A DNA stretch of 58,000 bases. Source: Adiantum capillus-veneris. Its lineage: Eukaryota; Streptophyta; Polypodiopsida; Polypodiales; Pteridaceae. Where the stretch lies: NCBI GenBank assembly GCA_014529385.2, contig CM043971.1:58582209-58640208 (forward strand). The letters run 5' to 3'. The notes beneath the pieces were generated by a model. It was not told the DNA's origin. It saw only the letters and a program-made list of their open reading frames with translations, and made no database searches. The position numbers and the translations under genes were made by a program. Shown here one piece after another: positions 44,469-55,082 of the stretch (the stretch's first letter is position 1; each line of letters begins with the position of its first letter).

Positions 44469-45483
44469 AACATTCTATATATTTGATTCTATTAAAAAAA
44501 TTTGTCGTTCGCCCCCTCCTTGCTCTCTCCCTCTCTCTCTCTCTCTAATTTTATCAAGCATGCTAATTTATGCTAATCAAATGGGTGTGATTAATTTAAT
44601 GAACAAATATTTATCATTTTTTTGTCCATTTTTTATGAGAAATATCGAATGCTTTATAGTTTTTTTTTTGGTAAAATAGAACTTAGGAGTACTCAGATTT
44701 TTTTTGGTAATGCTGGAGGTAGATGACAAAGGTTATAACCTCTCTCTCTCTCTCTCATGCACACACACATACACATCCACCTTCACACGTTTTCTTTTGT
44801 GGTTGTTTGAAGAGTTATGGCTGCAAGTGGAGTCAGCATTTTGTATTGTGCACAATAAGAGTGCTCCAACTACTATAGAGTGCTTTAATTGAACAAGAGC
44901 TGGTCGCCACCACTGTGTAAAGCCTTTTAGAATATGCAATGACCGAATGTAAGACCGAACTCGCTTGTGTGAAATGTGTGTGGCATTCGAAAGGAGAGTG
45001 TGAGCCTCTTCTATTTCGTGCAGGGTTGTCCACATCGGGCCACAATGCGTGTCCTACTTAGAGCCATCATTCATGACGGAGCGGTCAGATGTCTTGCGCA
45101 AGCTAATCTATACAAATAACCATAATTTCATGTCTCAATCCCATTCTTTGGTCCATATTTTGTGAAAATATCATGTTCTTTAAATTTTTTTAAAATGTGA
45201 AATAGAAAGAAGCACCTAAAATTAAATATTTTAGCGCCAAAACGGAGGGCGGTAATCGTAATGGTAATACATATAGTAATAACAACGGTACATAGGCACC
45301 AATTATAAACATGGTAATATTTAATTTGTGAAAAAACTCCTTCCTTCCCACTCTCTCATCTTTGGCCACCCCATTTTGAACTCTCTCTCATTGTGGATTG
45401 TTGGATAAAGCTTTTCAATCAGTGCCACATGGCAAGTTCATGATATCAAACTTTTTCTTATAAGAGAGGCATTAACTAAGTGT
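44469..45483. other. Inter-element sequence without recognised genes
   Basis: AT-rich sequence with small CT and CA tracts (44525-44550, 44738-44772). A 100-codon minus-strand ORF at 44733-45035 is not recognised. Repeated AT-rich words around 44600 and 45170 suggest short degenerate duplications. Confidence 0.5.
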
Positions 45484-45600
45484 CACTACAACAAAAAAAC
45501 GTGTTATCGACGCGGCCCGTCGCTATGCGCGTCGCTGTGAAAGCACTCGCTATTAGCGACGCGGATAGCGACGTACATAGCGACGACCATAGCAGAAATT
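45484..45600 (-). repeat. CACTA-3 3' terminal repeat and subterminal repeats
   Basis: CACTACAACAAAAAAACG at 45484 is a CACTA terminus, with TGT outside it. It is followed by GACGCG, GTCGCTATG and GCGACG words in both orientations, the same TCGCTAT-type repeats as in CACTA-4. The element reads on the minus strand, so this is its 3' end. Confidence 0.8.
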
Positions 45601-45879
45601 TTTTTTCTTGGGTAGAGGACAGGTAGCCTGGCCTGTGCCCAGTTAGAAGATGGACACAGCCGCATCCAGACTTCTTGCCCTCTGCCCAAGAAAGCGAGCA
45701 GCACCAAAATATCAACCATGCTCTCGCGCGCAGAAATTTTGGCAGAGTTCCCTTTGTTTTTACATAAACTTTTCAAAAAAAACCATATCATGTATACGCC
45801 TCCTACATGCTATCCATGTAGGATCTCACATGAGATTTAAGGCCAATGAAAGACAACCGTACCAACTGAAAAGCATAGC

Positions 45880-46115
45880 CATAACTTAAAAGCATAACCA
45901 TAACTTAAAAGCATAACCATAACGAACCATAACCATAACTTAAAAGCATAACCATAACTTAAAACCATAACCGGCTATAACCACTTTGATCAAAACCATA
46001 ATGCAGATAACCATAACCATAAACAAAATTAACAATAACCATAAGCATAACCAGAAAGAGAAACAATAACTGTTTATACAATGACAATGACAATAATCAT
46101 AACCATAAGGGAAAC
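45880..46115 (-). repeat. CCATAACTTAAAAGCATAA repeats of CACTA-3
   Basis: Tandem and interspersed ACCATAACTTAAAAGCAT units of 18-20 bases occur between the 3' end and the second ORF. They are the reverse complement of the GTTATGG words in CACTA-2. Confidence 0.85.
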
Positions 46116-46325
46116 AATAACTGTCTGAACACTAACTGTTTGTACAAAAAAGAGACACAGAAGCGTGTCTGTGTCTCACAAAGCATATAGATGAAATCTG
46201 GTCCACTAATGACTAGGCGTCGCAACCTGCACATAGGACAACTCACAAAATTAGTATTGATATTACTTCACATATACTGACTTAATTAAATCAACTCACA
46301 CATATTAACGTCTCACCTCAAGCGA

Positions 46326-47446
46326 TCAGCGAGACTGTAAGGCCTCCCAGTCTATAGGCTCTCCCGAATCTTCAAGATCATTCAGTACTTCATAGATACC
46401 TCTGCGATATCCATCTGATTCCTCCTCGCGTGATGGAGCTCGATGCATCGCAAGATTCTGGGTTTATACAAAAATCAAAGTAATAAGAATACATGATTCA
46501 TCGCGTTTTAAAAAACGCCATAGTTAAGATTGGATTAGAAACTCACAAACTCATAACGAAAGGTGTCGAAGCCTCCGCTGCCAAGATGAGATGTCCCCCT
46601 AGTCATCTGTCGTACCTGCGCGGCCTCACGCTGCTGTCTGAACCACGAGGCCGCTGTCCGCTCATCCTCCGTGATCTGCAACCACGTCTCGTGTGGGATG
46701 CCCGAAGGCTTCGACGAGTCGGTCCTGAAAGCCTTCTGAGCTGCATCTCATCGATGTTTGATGGTGTCCCGTGCAACACCCTTGATCCACCGCACCGAAA
46801 CAACGGAAGAACCTGGAGCAGGCTGGTACTCTCTCAGGATGGTCTCCACTATGTAAGTGACTTTTTCCTTTTCTTGCTGATCCCAAGACGTCAGAATGCT
46901 GGTCGAAAACTACAGCTCCACGAGCTGGCGAATCCGCTGTCGCATCTCAGTCCCGACTCTATCCATGTCAACAGAACCATCTCCCCGCACAGTATAGAGC
47001 TTGAAGGCACTAGGATCGTGTGCCCCCCAAGGTGTCCGAGGTGTGCCAAGAGGTGTGTCGAGAGGTGTGCCTGGGTAAGACGGGGGTCGTGAGCGAGGAG
47101 GGATTGAAGCATCTGTGGACCCTCCTCCACAGCAACCACCACCTCCACTTGACGATCGCCGAGATCGGCGAGTGCGCCTGTGCTGCGGAGATGAGGACGT
47201 ACCCGCCTCTACCCCACCCCTAGGTGTCGAAGCGGCCGTGATGGGAGAAGAAGGCGTCGTACCCATAGGCGTCCTGAACCCCATAGGCGTCGGACCCTTG
47301 GGTGTGAAGCTCGGAGGCGTAGTACTCGTGCCTCTGGCTACCCAGTAATGAGAAGCCTCTGCCATCTGAGCAGGCGTCATCCGTGTAACGAAGCCCATGA
47401 ATGCATCTGCACTCATGGAAGCGAGATCTGGAATCTCGTCTGCCAT
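46326..47446 (-). pseudogene. CACTA-3 second ORF (TNPA/transposase_24-like), decayed
   Basis: The ATG at 47446 follows the acceptor TGTGCAG. Exon 1 runs to 46547 with the donor GTGAGT. It encodes an N-terminal helix, Thr/Pro repeats (TPMGFRTPMG), a basic stretch and then SSSGGGGCCGGGSTDASIPP at about 47160-47100. The LDTPLGTPRTPWG repeats follow. Two in-frame stops (about 46905 and 46750) precede the conserved end SHLGSGGFDTFRYEF. The last exon (46457-46326) has REEESDGYRRG and GEPIDWEAL before TGA. CACTA-2 has the same two-exon end. The protein would bind subterminal repeats, but the stops suggest it is dead. Confidence 0.7.
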
Positions 47447-47553
47447 ACTAAAGTCCTGCACAAAGAAAGTAAAATAAAGCGTCAGAACACAGTTGTTTAA
47501 ATTAACTTTAAGATTAATTTTAATACAAAGTCTTCACACAAACACTTACAGGC

Positions 47554-49238
47554 CTAGGCCTTGACGACTGAGGCATCATCTATAAGATCTTGCACCGTAT
47601 CATCGTCTATCTCTAATTGCAAACATAACTCTGCCCCAACTCGTTCTGGCAGATTGTCTTCATCCATTGCATCTTCATCTACAAGTGTCAATTCTGGCTC
47701 GTCTGCGTCATCCCTCGTATATCTGTCAGCTTCCTCTGCCATACCTTCGTCCATCTCATCTAATGTCACAGTAGTATGGACATCGTCTGACTGACTTTCC
47801 TCCAGGAGATCTTGCCCTTCAAATACTTGTTTATTTCTTGGAGCAACCTGAACCACAAACCACCATTGTCGCTCTTGAGGGTCCGGTACAAAGACCACTT
47901 GCTCGCAATGTTCGGGGAGAGCAAATGTGTCGCTCGCATCTGTCCAAGTCTTTGTAGAATCTATTTGCACAAGTTTGTTTCCATCTCTGCGTACCGTTGC
48001 ATTGCGACCAGAAGTAATCACCTTGAACCACTTCACATCCAACAAAAACATCTCAAACCGCCTGAAGCTTACTTTCAGGATATCTGACACCAGACCAGAG
48101 TAATCGAGGTTGCTAGTGCTCTCATTCGTGTCTCTAGCACTGGCCCTGCTCTTTTGCATGAAACTAACCATTACCCCACTGTCAAACGTGTTTCTTCTGC
48201 TGTCAATTTGTTGTGTTCTGAAATGATTTCTATACAACCACAGTGCCATGTATGTATGATACTTCCAGTCACATACAATAGCTAGCTCTTCCTCTTCTAG
48301 AGATATGGGTTCTCCGATCTGTCGAGCTGCTCTCACTGTCTTGTCCAACCATGCCATTGTAGGGAATTTAGGTAGAGGAGCGAGATAGTCTAGCAAGGGT
48401 AAGCCTCTAGTCGTTCGACTTCGCCTGAAATCCTGTCGCTCTAGATTGCGTCTCTCTTTCTCTTCTTCGTACCTTTCAAGCCATTTTTGCATCGGCGCTG
48501 AATTTAGTATACAGAACTTCATGATCTTTCCTCGCATGGCCAGGTTCATTTTCTTCCGCACCCCTTGCCCTTGCGGCTCCTCTCCCACCAGTCTTGCATC
48601 CTCCTCATCGCTCCACAATCGAGGCATTTCTGGGTCAGAAACGGATAGAAATTCGGTCGTCAATACAAGAGACTCTTGCACCAGCCATCCTTCTGCCATG
48701 CTCCCCTCTGGACGCGCTTTGGGCGAAAAATAATGCAATCATTTGGACATGCATGAATCTTATTGTAGTCCAAGCCAACTGAGGTCAGAAGTTGCTTTGC
48801 GTCTGGCCTGGAGGGAGGCATTTCATTGCCAGTCGGGAGAAGTTGCTCCCGCAATAACCTGTTTAAGCCACATTAAATTAAAATTAAAGCTCTTCGAGCA
48901 CATCACCGTTGCAATCGGAAAATCTCTTTTGTAAATTACGTACCTAAACAAAGCAGTGACGCTTGCATCTGACCACCCGTACACTGACTGAAGATTCAAA
49001 AACGCGAGACAAGTACGAAGCACAGATATTTTTGCGCCTTCATAGATTGGTTGACGTGCCAACTTTCTCAACATGTCTTCAGGAGATAGGCACACAGCTT
49101 CTGGTGCTGCTTCGTTCGCGTTCTCCTCGCTTGTCTGGAAGAAGGCATCCAACATCTCCTCCATGCCGTCGTCTTCTGTCTGTAAGCCCTTTTCTGCTTC
49201 CATCCGTGGCTCTATATTGGTCGGACCTTCACGCATAA
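47554..49238 (-). pseudogene. CACTA-3 tnp2 transposase with large internal deletion
   Basis: The exon at 49238-48945 has VTALFR before the donor GTACGT, like exon 1 of CACTA-4. The exon resumes at about 48860 with LLREQLLPTGNEMP and HACPNDCIIF. At about 48727 it jumps straight to KARPEGSMAEGWLVQES, which lies about 1.7 kb further in CACTA-4. The whole tnp2 core (YSVWPVV, TTKKGHLW, GRRNALIRG) is thereby deleted. From 48738 to the stop at 47554 a single open frame of 394 codons covers the end of DUF4218, the DUF4216-like LLDVKWFKVITSGRNATVR and EHCEQVVFVPDP, and a long acidic tail. No introns interrupt this part, unlike CACTA-4. Without the core it cannot be an active transposase. Confidence 0.8.
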
Positions 49239-49284
49239 TCTTTTTTCTCTCTCTCTCTCTCAGATGTAGGTGCTATGTCGCGGA

Positions 49285-49287
49285 AAT
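49285..49287. repeat. CACTA-4 target-site duplication, left (AAT)
   Basis: AAT before the left TIR is matched by AAT at 56974-56976 after the right TIR. Three bases is the standard CACTA target duplication. Confidence 0.85.
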
Positions 49288-49299
49288 CACTACAAGAGG

Positions 49300-49460
49300 C
49301 TCTTCACATTAGCGACGCTCACACAGCGACGCTCAAAAAAAAAATTCCCGGCGTCGCTATGAGCGTCGCTATGAGCGTCGCTATAAGCGTCGCTATGAGC
49401 GTCGCAAATTTCTTTGTAAATTTGCGACGCTTATAGCGACGCTCATAGCGACGCCAGCTG
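49300..49460. repeat. CACTA-4 left subterminal hairpin repeats (GCGTCGCTAT)
   Basis: About five GCGTCGCTATGA/GCGTCGCTATAA units of 12 bases are followed, after an AAATTT-containing loop, by their reverse complements GCGACGCTTATAGCGACGCTC in two parts. This gives a long near-perfect hairpin of more than 30 bp per arm. Such repeats are binding sites for the second protein in En/Spm elements. Confidence 0.9.
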
Positions 49461-49487
49461 GGGTAAAAAAAATAACCGAGCGCGCCC

Positions 49488-49516
49488 AAAAACTCAGATC
49501 TCAGATCTGAGTTTTT
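49488..49516. repeat. Perfect palindrome, 14-bp arms
   Basis: AAAAACTCAGATCT and AGATCTGAGTTTTT are exact complements separated by a single C. It lies about 200 bases inside the left end of CACTA-4. Confidence 0.9.
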
Positions 49517-49549
49517 CGGCGCCCTCAAGCAAATAGCAGGTAACGCTCT

Positions 49550-49552
49550 CCC

Positions 49553-49591
<39 letters not shown>

Positions 49592-49592
49592 C

Positions 49593-49634
<42 letters not shown>

Positions 49635-49758
49635 GAGGAGAAGAAGGAGAGACAGGTATGCTCCTTCCCTCTCCTCATTCTCATGTTCCCTTCCTTTCTT
49701 TCTCTCTCCCTCGCTCTCTCTCTCACACACACACACATACACACACACATATAGTGTT

Positions 49759-49806
<48 letters not shown>

Positions 49807-50015
49807 CAAAAACGCACACACATACATAAACAAAGAATGCACACACACATTGAGAGAGAAAAAGAGAGAGAGAGCATGCATAAACAAAAAACGCACGCAT
49901 TGAGAGAGGAAAAGAGAGAGAGAACATGCATAAACAAAAAACGCACACATTGAGAGAGGAAAAGAGAAAGAAAACATGCATACGATCCAAAAAAACGCAC
50001 ACACATTGAAAGAGA
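49550..50015. repeat. Microsatellites and about 52-bp tandem units in the CACTA-4 5' region
   Basis: (CT)n at 49553-49588, (CA)n at 49597-49630, CT/CA mixtures to 49750 and (GA)n at 49758-49804 are followed by three to four tandem units of about 52 bp. The units share CATGCATAAACAAAAAACGCAC and ATTGAGAGAG. ORFs here are artefacts of the low complexity. Confidence 0.9.
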
Positions 50016-50084
50016 AAGAAAGAGAAACTAAGGGAGCGTCGTAGGAAACTAATTAAAATTAAAAGACCTAAAGATCTAACCGAC

Positions 50085-50155
50085 AAGGAGTTGAACTGAA
50101 GACCTATTATTCAAGAGAGAAATGGCATAATCAATCTATCATACTTGGCATGGGT
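50085..50155 (-). other. Degenerate tRNA-like sequence
   Basis: On the minus strand a stretch of about 70 bases ends in a T-arm-like AGTTCAACTCC (box-B-like) and begins with a weak box-A-like TGATAGATTGA. Stems are poorly paired, so at best this is a tRNA or SINE relic. Confidence 0.25.
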
Positions 50156-50285
50156 GATAGAAAGGTTATACCATTTATCTCTTTTTATTGGCACACACAT
50201 CCACACACGCGCACACACACAGGAAGAAGAGAGTTATAACGTCGTAGGAAACTATTTTAAAAAACGTTAAAGATTAGGTTATATG

Positions 50286-50340
50286 TAGACTTACATTAAA
50301 TTAGATTTAGGTTTATTTTTAACTAGATTTACATTTATTT
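50286..50340 (+). repeat. Direct repeat left of the captured HMA fragment
   Basis: The 55-bp stretch starting TAGACTTACATTAAATTAGA is repeated at 50589-50643 with about five differences. It brackets the captured gene fragment. Confidence 0.8.
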
Positions 50341-50374
50341 AAGCTAGATTTAGATTTATGTTATATTAGATTAG

Positions 50375-50573
50375 ATGCGGGTCTCCATAGACTGCGATGC
50401 CTGCATGAAGCGGGTGAAGAAAGCCCTCAATGGAATATAGGGTATTGCTGCCTTCTCTCATAGTGGGCTCCGTCGATCCAAAAGTACTGGTGAAAAGTCT
50501 TCAGAAGATAGGGAAGAAGGTGGATCTTCAGGGCGGCAAGAGTCACTACATCCCCGACACAATGACCATCTAG
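50375..50573 (+). pseudogene. Captured host-gene fragment: heavy-metal-associated (HMA/HIPP) domain
   Basis: The ATG at 50375 opens MRVSIDCDACMKRVKKALNG, the first strand and helix of an HMA domain with the metal-binding CDAC (CxxC) at residues 7-10. A TAG follows. After about 25 unalignable bases, another frame gives GSVDPKVLVKSLQKIGKKVD, the typical second half of the HMA fold in heavy-metal-associated isoprenylated plant proteins. About 15 residues of the middle (strands 2-3) are missing. In its source gene the domain would bind metal ions via the two Cys. Here it is broken and lies in the 5' non-coding region of CACTA-4 between 55-bp direct repeats, so it is a transduplicated fragment. 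Confidence 0.7.
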
Positions 50574-50739
50574 ACAACCTCTAGTCATTAGACTTACGTT
50601 AAATTAGATTTAGCTTTATTTTTAGTTAGATTTACGTTTATTTAGATTTACGCTTATTTACGTTAGATCGAGTCCACGCAAGAATTACTTACGGTTTAGG
50701 GTTTAGAGTTAGACGAACAGTGAAAAGATCTACTGTGAA

Positions 50740-50955
50740 AAGATGTTAAGATGAAGTGAAGTGCTACAGCTAGAGAAGAGGCAAAGGGATTTTGTCCACT
50801 ACATGCAGTATCATGTAGACGTGGGTGTCTAGATTTCTTGTACCCACAAATATAGGTATTGACCAATAAAGACGAGATTATAACCCGGTGGTTCTGATCT
50901 CCGTGCACCTCTAGACCGAGGTGTGCGGGGATTGGACATGACTAGAGAATGTGAG

Positions 50956-50956
<1 letters not shown>
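50740..50956 (-). repeat. Short interspersed repeat R1 with conserved hairpin
   Basis: It is the reverse-complement relative of 57196-57415, with shared CACCGGGT, GTCTTTATTGGTCAA, AAAATCCCTTTGCCTCTT-type words. The hairpin arms CTCCGTGCACCTC and GAGGTGTGCGGGG are at 50899-50930. A (GA)n tract follows at 50957-51017. It looks like a SINE or MITE family with CT/GA tails. Confidence 0.75.

Positions 50957-51017
<61 letters not shown>
50957..51017. repeat. (GA)n microsatellite
   Basis: About 30 GA units lie directly at the end of repeat R1, 65 bases before the tnp2 start codon. Confidence 0.95.
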
Positions 51018-51019
<2 letters not shown>

Positions 51020-51081
51020 GACGAAGAATGCCAATAGAATATTAAATTTGTTGTCTAGGTTATAAGTTTTTTATCCTCATT

Positions 51082-54000
51082 ATGAGTAGCGACGAGGATG
51101 TGGGACCGTCCAACCGAAACACCTATCTCTCAACGAGGGTCTTATGTCCTTGTAATCAATGCAAGCATGCTGTGCGACGGACAAGACGTGTTTCTTTGCA
51201 GCACGTTCGTGAATTTGGCGAGTTCGATCCATCTATTATAGATCGAGTTGTTGCCAATTATAACTCGTCGGACTCTGACGCTGGCCAACAAGCAGCAATC
51301 TTGCAACCCAATAGACGTATTCGCAGGCGCTTTGGTCAAGCAGCATATGTGAGGCCACAAGATGTAGCCTCTGACAGCTCGGGGGATGATCATGCAGAGC
51401 ACATTCCCAACGAGGCAATGTTTGAGCCCGAGATTGATGAAATGATCGAGACGATCATGGATTCAGAAAGGCTTATCTATGATGATATGAAAAGTGAAGC
51501 CGATACATCATTGTATAATGGAGCACGTATGTCTAGATTGAAAGCACTCCTGGTTCTTCTCAACATGCAGGCAAAGTTTGGATGGAGTGACACTAGCGTC
51601 ACAGCGCTTTTCAGGTGATCTATTACAATTAGTTTACTTTAATAGAACTCATGGTGTATAATGATCTGATAGATTTTTACACGACTGTATCATATTTTTA
51701 TGTTGTGTAGATTGCTGAAAGAGCACATTCTACCAGCTGACAATGTGATGCCAGATTCCCGAGATGAAGCAAGAAAGATTTTGCGAAACTTGGGGATGGA
51801 TTACAATTCTATCCACGCTTGTCCTAATGACTGCATTCTTTTCAGAGGGGAATACACAGACATGGAGAAGTGTCCGAAATGTGATTCCGAAAGATATCGA
51901 GTAGATCTCCACGGGACAAAAATTCCACAAAAGGTTTTGCGACATTTTCCTTTGCTTCCTCGCATCAAGCATTTCTTCGAATGTAAGTCCATGGCCGCCC
52001 TAGCATCATGGCATGAGGAGAATAAATCTTCGGATGGTGTGCTACGAATTCCTGCAGATTGCGCAGCCTGGAAACATATAGATGGAACATGGTCGGATTT
52101 TGCCAGGGAAGCTCGAAATTTGCGCTTAGGCCTGGCTATGGATGGCGTAAATCCATTTGGTCAAAGATCAACATCTTACAGTGTATGGCCCGTTGTCATC
52201 GTCAACTACAACATTCCCCCGTGGTTGACTACGAAGAAGGGGCACCTATGGCTAAGCTTGATTGTGCCAGGGCGATATAAAGTGGGGAATATGGATGTGT
52301 ATCTTCGTCCACTATTGGAAGAGCTACAACAATTGTGGATTGGCATAGAGGTGGTGGATATGAGCCGACACACAGGACGACGGAATGCTTTGATCAGAGG
52401 TATTCTAATGTGGACCATGCATGACTATCCCGGGCTAACAGAATGCTCAGGTGATCTATTGACACTCCTCTCTCAGACACTGTAAATCTGGTTTTTCCCC
52501 ATAGTTGATCTATTATCATGTGTATACATGCAGGGCTTCAAACAAGCGGATACAGAGCATGTGTCACATGTGGACCTAGACTGAATGCACGTAGGGCACC
52601 CTCACTGAAGAAGCAAATCTACGAAGGTCATCAAGCGTATCTTCCGGAGAATCATGTGTTACGCGACGGCTTTTTGGGAAGAGAGCCACCAAGGATGTCT
52701 GCACAAGCATGGTTAGAGCAGAAGGAGATGTGCGATGACGGATTGCCTCCAGGGATGAAGAGACTATCTCTATGGTACGAGTTACCATACTGGCCTCGAC
52801 TCGTGATCAATCACTTGCTCGATCCAATGCACATATTCAAGAATGTGGGTAATCTACTATGGGACCATTTGACCGGCAAGAAAGATACTTTGGGAGCCAG
52901 AGTTGACCTTAGAAATGTGGATCGTATGGAGCAATATTGGCCACAAACAGCGTCTGATGGATCGATAAAACTTCCTAAAGCACCATGGATTTTCACAGGA
53001 GCCCAAGAACGCAAAGTAAAAGAGGCCATTCGATCTTTGCGGACCCCCACTGGCGTAATGCACTCGCTCCGAACGTGTTTTACTAAAGAAGGAAAGCTTA
53101 CCGGTTTGAAGTCACACGATTGGCATAAAATGTGTCAGGTACGTTCATAGTGGACTTTAATATCATTGCATAAAATGTGGACTTTAATATCATTGCTGCA
53201 CATACTTTACAGTTTATTTTACCGGTTGCCATTGAGGGATGTTTGTCTCTCGACATCCGTAACACAATCTACAAACTTGCAAAGCTGGTGCAATGGATCT
53301 CACAAAAGGAGATCGACGTAGACTCCATACCATTCGCCAAACTAAATGCTGCGGAGCTTGTGTGCATGTTTGAGAAACATTTTCCTACTACAATGCTAAC
53401 CATTCAGGTGCATCTTCTTATTCACATAGTTGATGAGGTGGAAATAGCTGGCACAGTTCATTCCAGATGGATGTTCTTCTTAGAGCGTTTCATGAAAACG
53501 CTTAAGGGATATGTGCGTCAAAAGGCACGTCCGGAGGGTAGCATGGCAGAAGGTTGGTTGGTATCAGAGTCCCTAGTGTACATTGGAGAGTGGCTAGACG
53601 GATTTGATAAATCCCGGGACACGCTATGGCGAACCATAGATGATGAGCGCATATCTGGGATTGTCATGTGCAATCTCGGTGTTGAGAAGAAGATGACGGA
53701 AGATCTAGAGGCTAAAATCAACCGATTTTGCATGCTTCACAATCCAGTGATGCAAAAGTGGATTTCACAATATGAGGATGCAAAGCAAGAGCGACAAAGG
53801 GCACGAATCGAGTGGAGACGGGGAAGACGACCACCGATGCACTATCCAGCGGTTCTGGAGAGCCTACCAACCTTCATGAGCTTAAGATGGTTGCACAACC
53901 AATTGAAAAGCGCACAACAATGCGGTGACGAAGTGACTGAAGAAGAGTGGGAGTACTCTCGGGGTTGTGCGACCAAGGTAAGTTTGCAATGTACGACTAG

Positions 54001-54810
54001 CAAGTGACTTTATTTATAAACGTTTGAACGGCCACTCATAATCTTTGTTCGTTGTAGTATAAGTCATACACAGCAGCATGGTGTAAAGGTCGACATTTTA
54101 GGGTGGAACGAATCGACAAAAAGCGTTTTACTCAAGATTGTGGAATCATGGCAAAATTTGAACAGTCTAGTCGACGACGTTCCTCTGATGCAGATCCCGT
54201 GGTGGCGGAACTCACTTACTTCGGCACGCTGCAAGAGATTTTGAGGATCGATTACAGAGGATTTTTTGTCGACTTGTTCGACGTGCAATGGTTCAAGATA
54301 ATCATGGAGGGTCGAAACGCTACTGTGCGTAGAGGAGAGTCTGGTTTTCTTGAGGTGGATTCTACTAAGAAATGGACTGACCTAAGAGACACTTTCGTAC
54401 TACCCGAGCATTGTGAACAAGTAAGTATATAAATAGTTAACATCCCCCTTTTACAAGTTATGTGCTTGAAAGCTCTCATGTAAGTTATGTGGCTTTGGCA
54501 GGTAGTATTTCATCCTACAAAGTCTACATCAAACTGGTGGTACGTCATAGAGTTAGCCCCTCGTAGTGCAAGGACGTATGAAGGCTACCATGTGCCAATC
54601 ACAACGACATCAATGGAGGAGATCAGAGAAGATGCTCAATCAGAAGCCGCTGCGGTGGTGCCAGACGAGCATCAAGATGCTACTGCTCTATATGGGGTGC
54701 ATGCAGAGGAGCTACAAAATGAAACAGAGGATATGTGTTTAAACGGAGAGCTCTATATAGATATAGGAAGTTATGCTGAGTTATGCGAGGATGAGAGAGA
54801 GATCTCTTAA
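51082..54810 (+). CDS. CACTA-4 tnp2-family transposase (six exons, 1104 aa)
   Basis: Exons are 51082-51614, 51711-52450, 52534-53138, 53213-53977, 54058-54420 and 54502-54810; every intron is GT-AG and phases match. Residues 1-60 hold a transposase-associated CPCNQC zinc-binding start. Residues 178-440 have HACPNDCILFR, CPKCDSERYR, NPFG---YSVWPVVIVNYNIPPW and GRRNALIRGILMWTMHDYPG, the tnp2 core (PF02992). Exon 3 has the CVTCGP finger and LLDPMHIFKNVGNLLWDHL. Exon 4 is DUF4218 (IQVHLLIHIVDEVEIAG, RARPEGSM-type block as KARPEGSMAEGWL). Exons 5-6 are DUF4216 (YFGTLQEILRIDYRGF) and an acidic tail. It cuts at CACTA termini in the nucleus. The frame is fully open, so activity is possible. Confidence 0.9.
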
Positions 54811-55082
54811 AGCCACAAATATTGTATTTGAACAATTTTGCTCCGTGCTGTAAAAGCTCTAGCTCTCTAAGTAGCTTCCATGGTGTGTAACGCTCTTTTC
54901 TACTCGCGCTCACATCTTTTGATTGAAAATTCTGAGTTTTCGACTTGCCTCTTCTACCACTCGATTCATTGCGTCATTGTATTTATATGCGTCATTACGT
55001 CATTGTATTTAATGGTCTTTGCGTCATTGTCTACTCTATTCATTCAATATTAAGTTTAAATATTCGTGTGTTTAATGCAGGT

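Noticed and set aside
44733-45045. 100-codon minus-strand ORF between CACTA-2 and CACTA-3 as a host gene
   Set aside because: Its end is derived from the CT/CA tract at 44738-44772, the rest has no recognisable motif, and no splice or promoter evidence is visible.
49310-49460. Subterminal hairpin array as a CRISPR-like or satellite array
   Set aside because: Units are contiguous without unique spacers, lie exactly at both ends of a CACTA element and invert into hairpins, so transposon subterminal repeats explain them fully.
49494-50086. Several overlapping minus-strand ORFs of 90-170 codons with Ser-Leu and Cys-Val runs
   Set aside because: They are produced by CT and CA microsatellites and the 52-bp tandem units. 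Composition is wholly repeat-derived.
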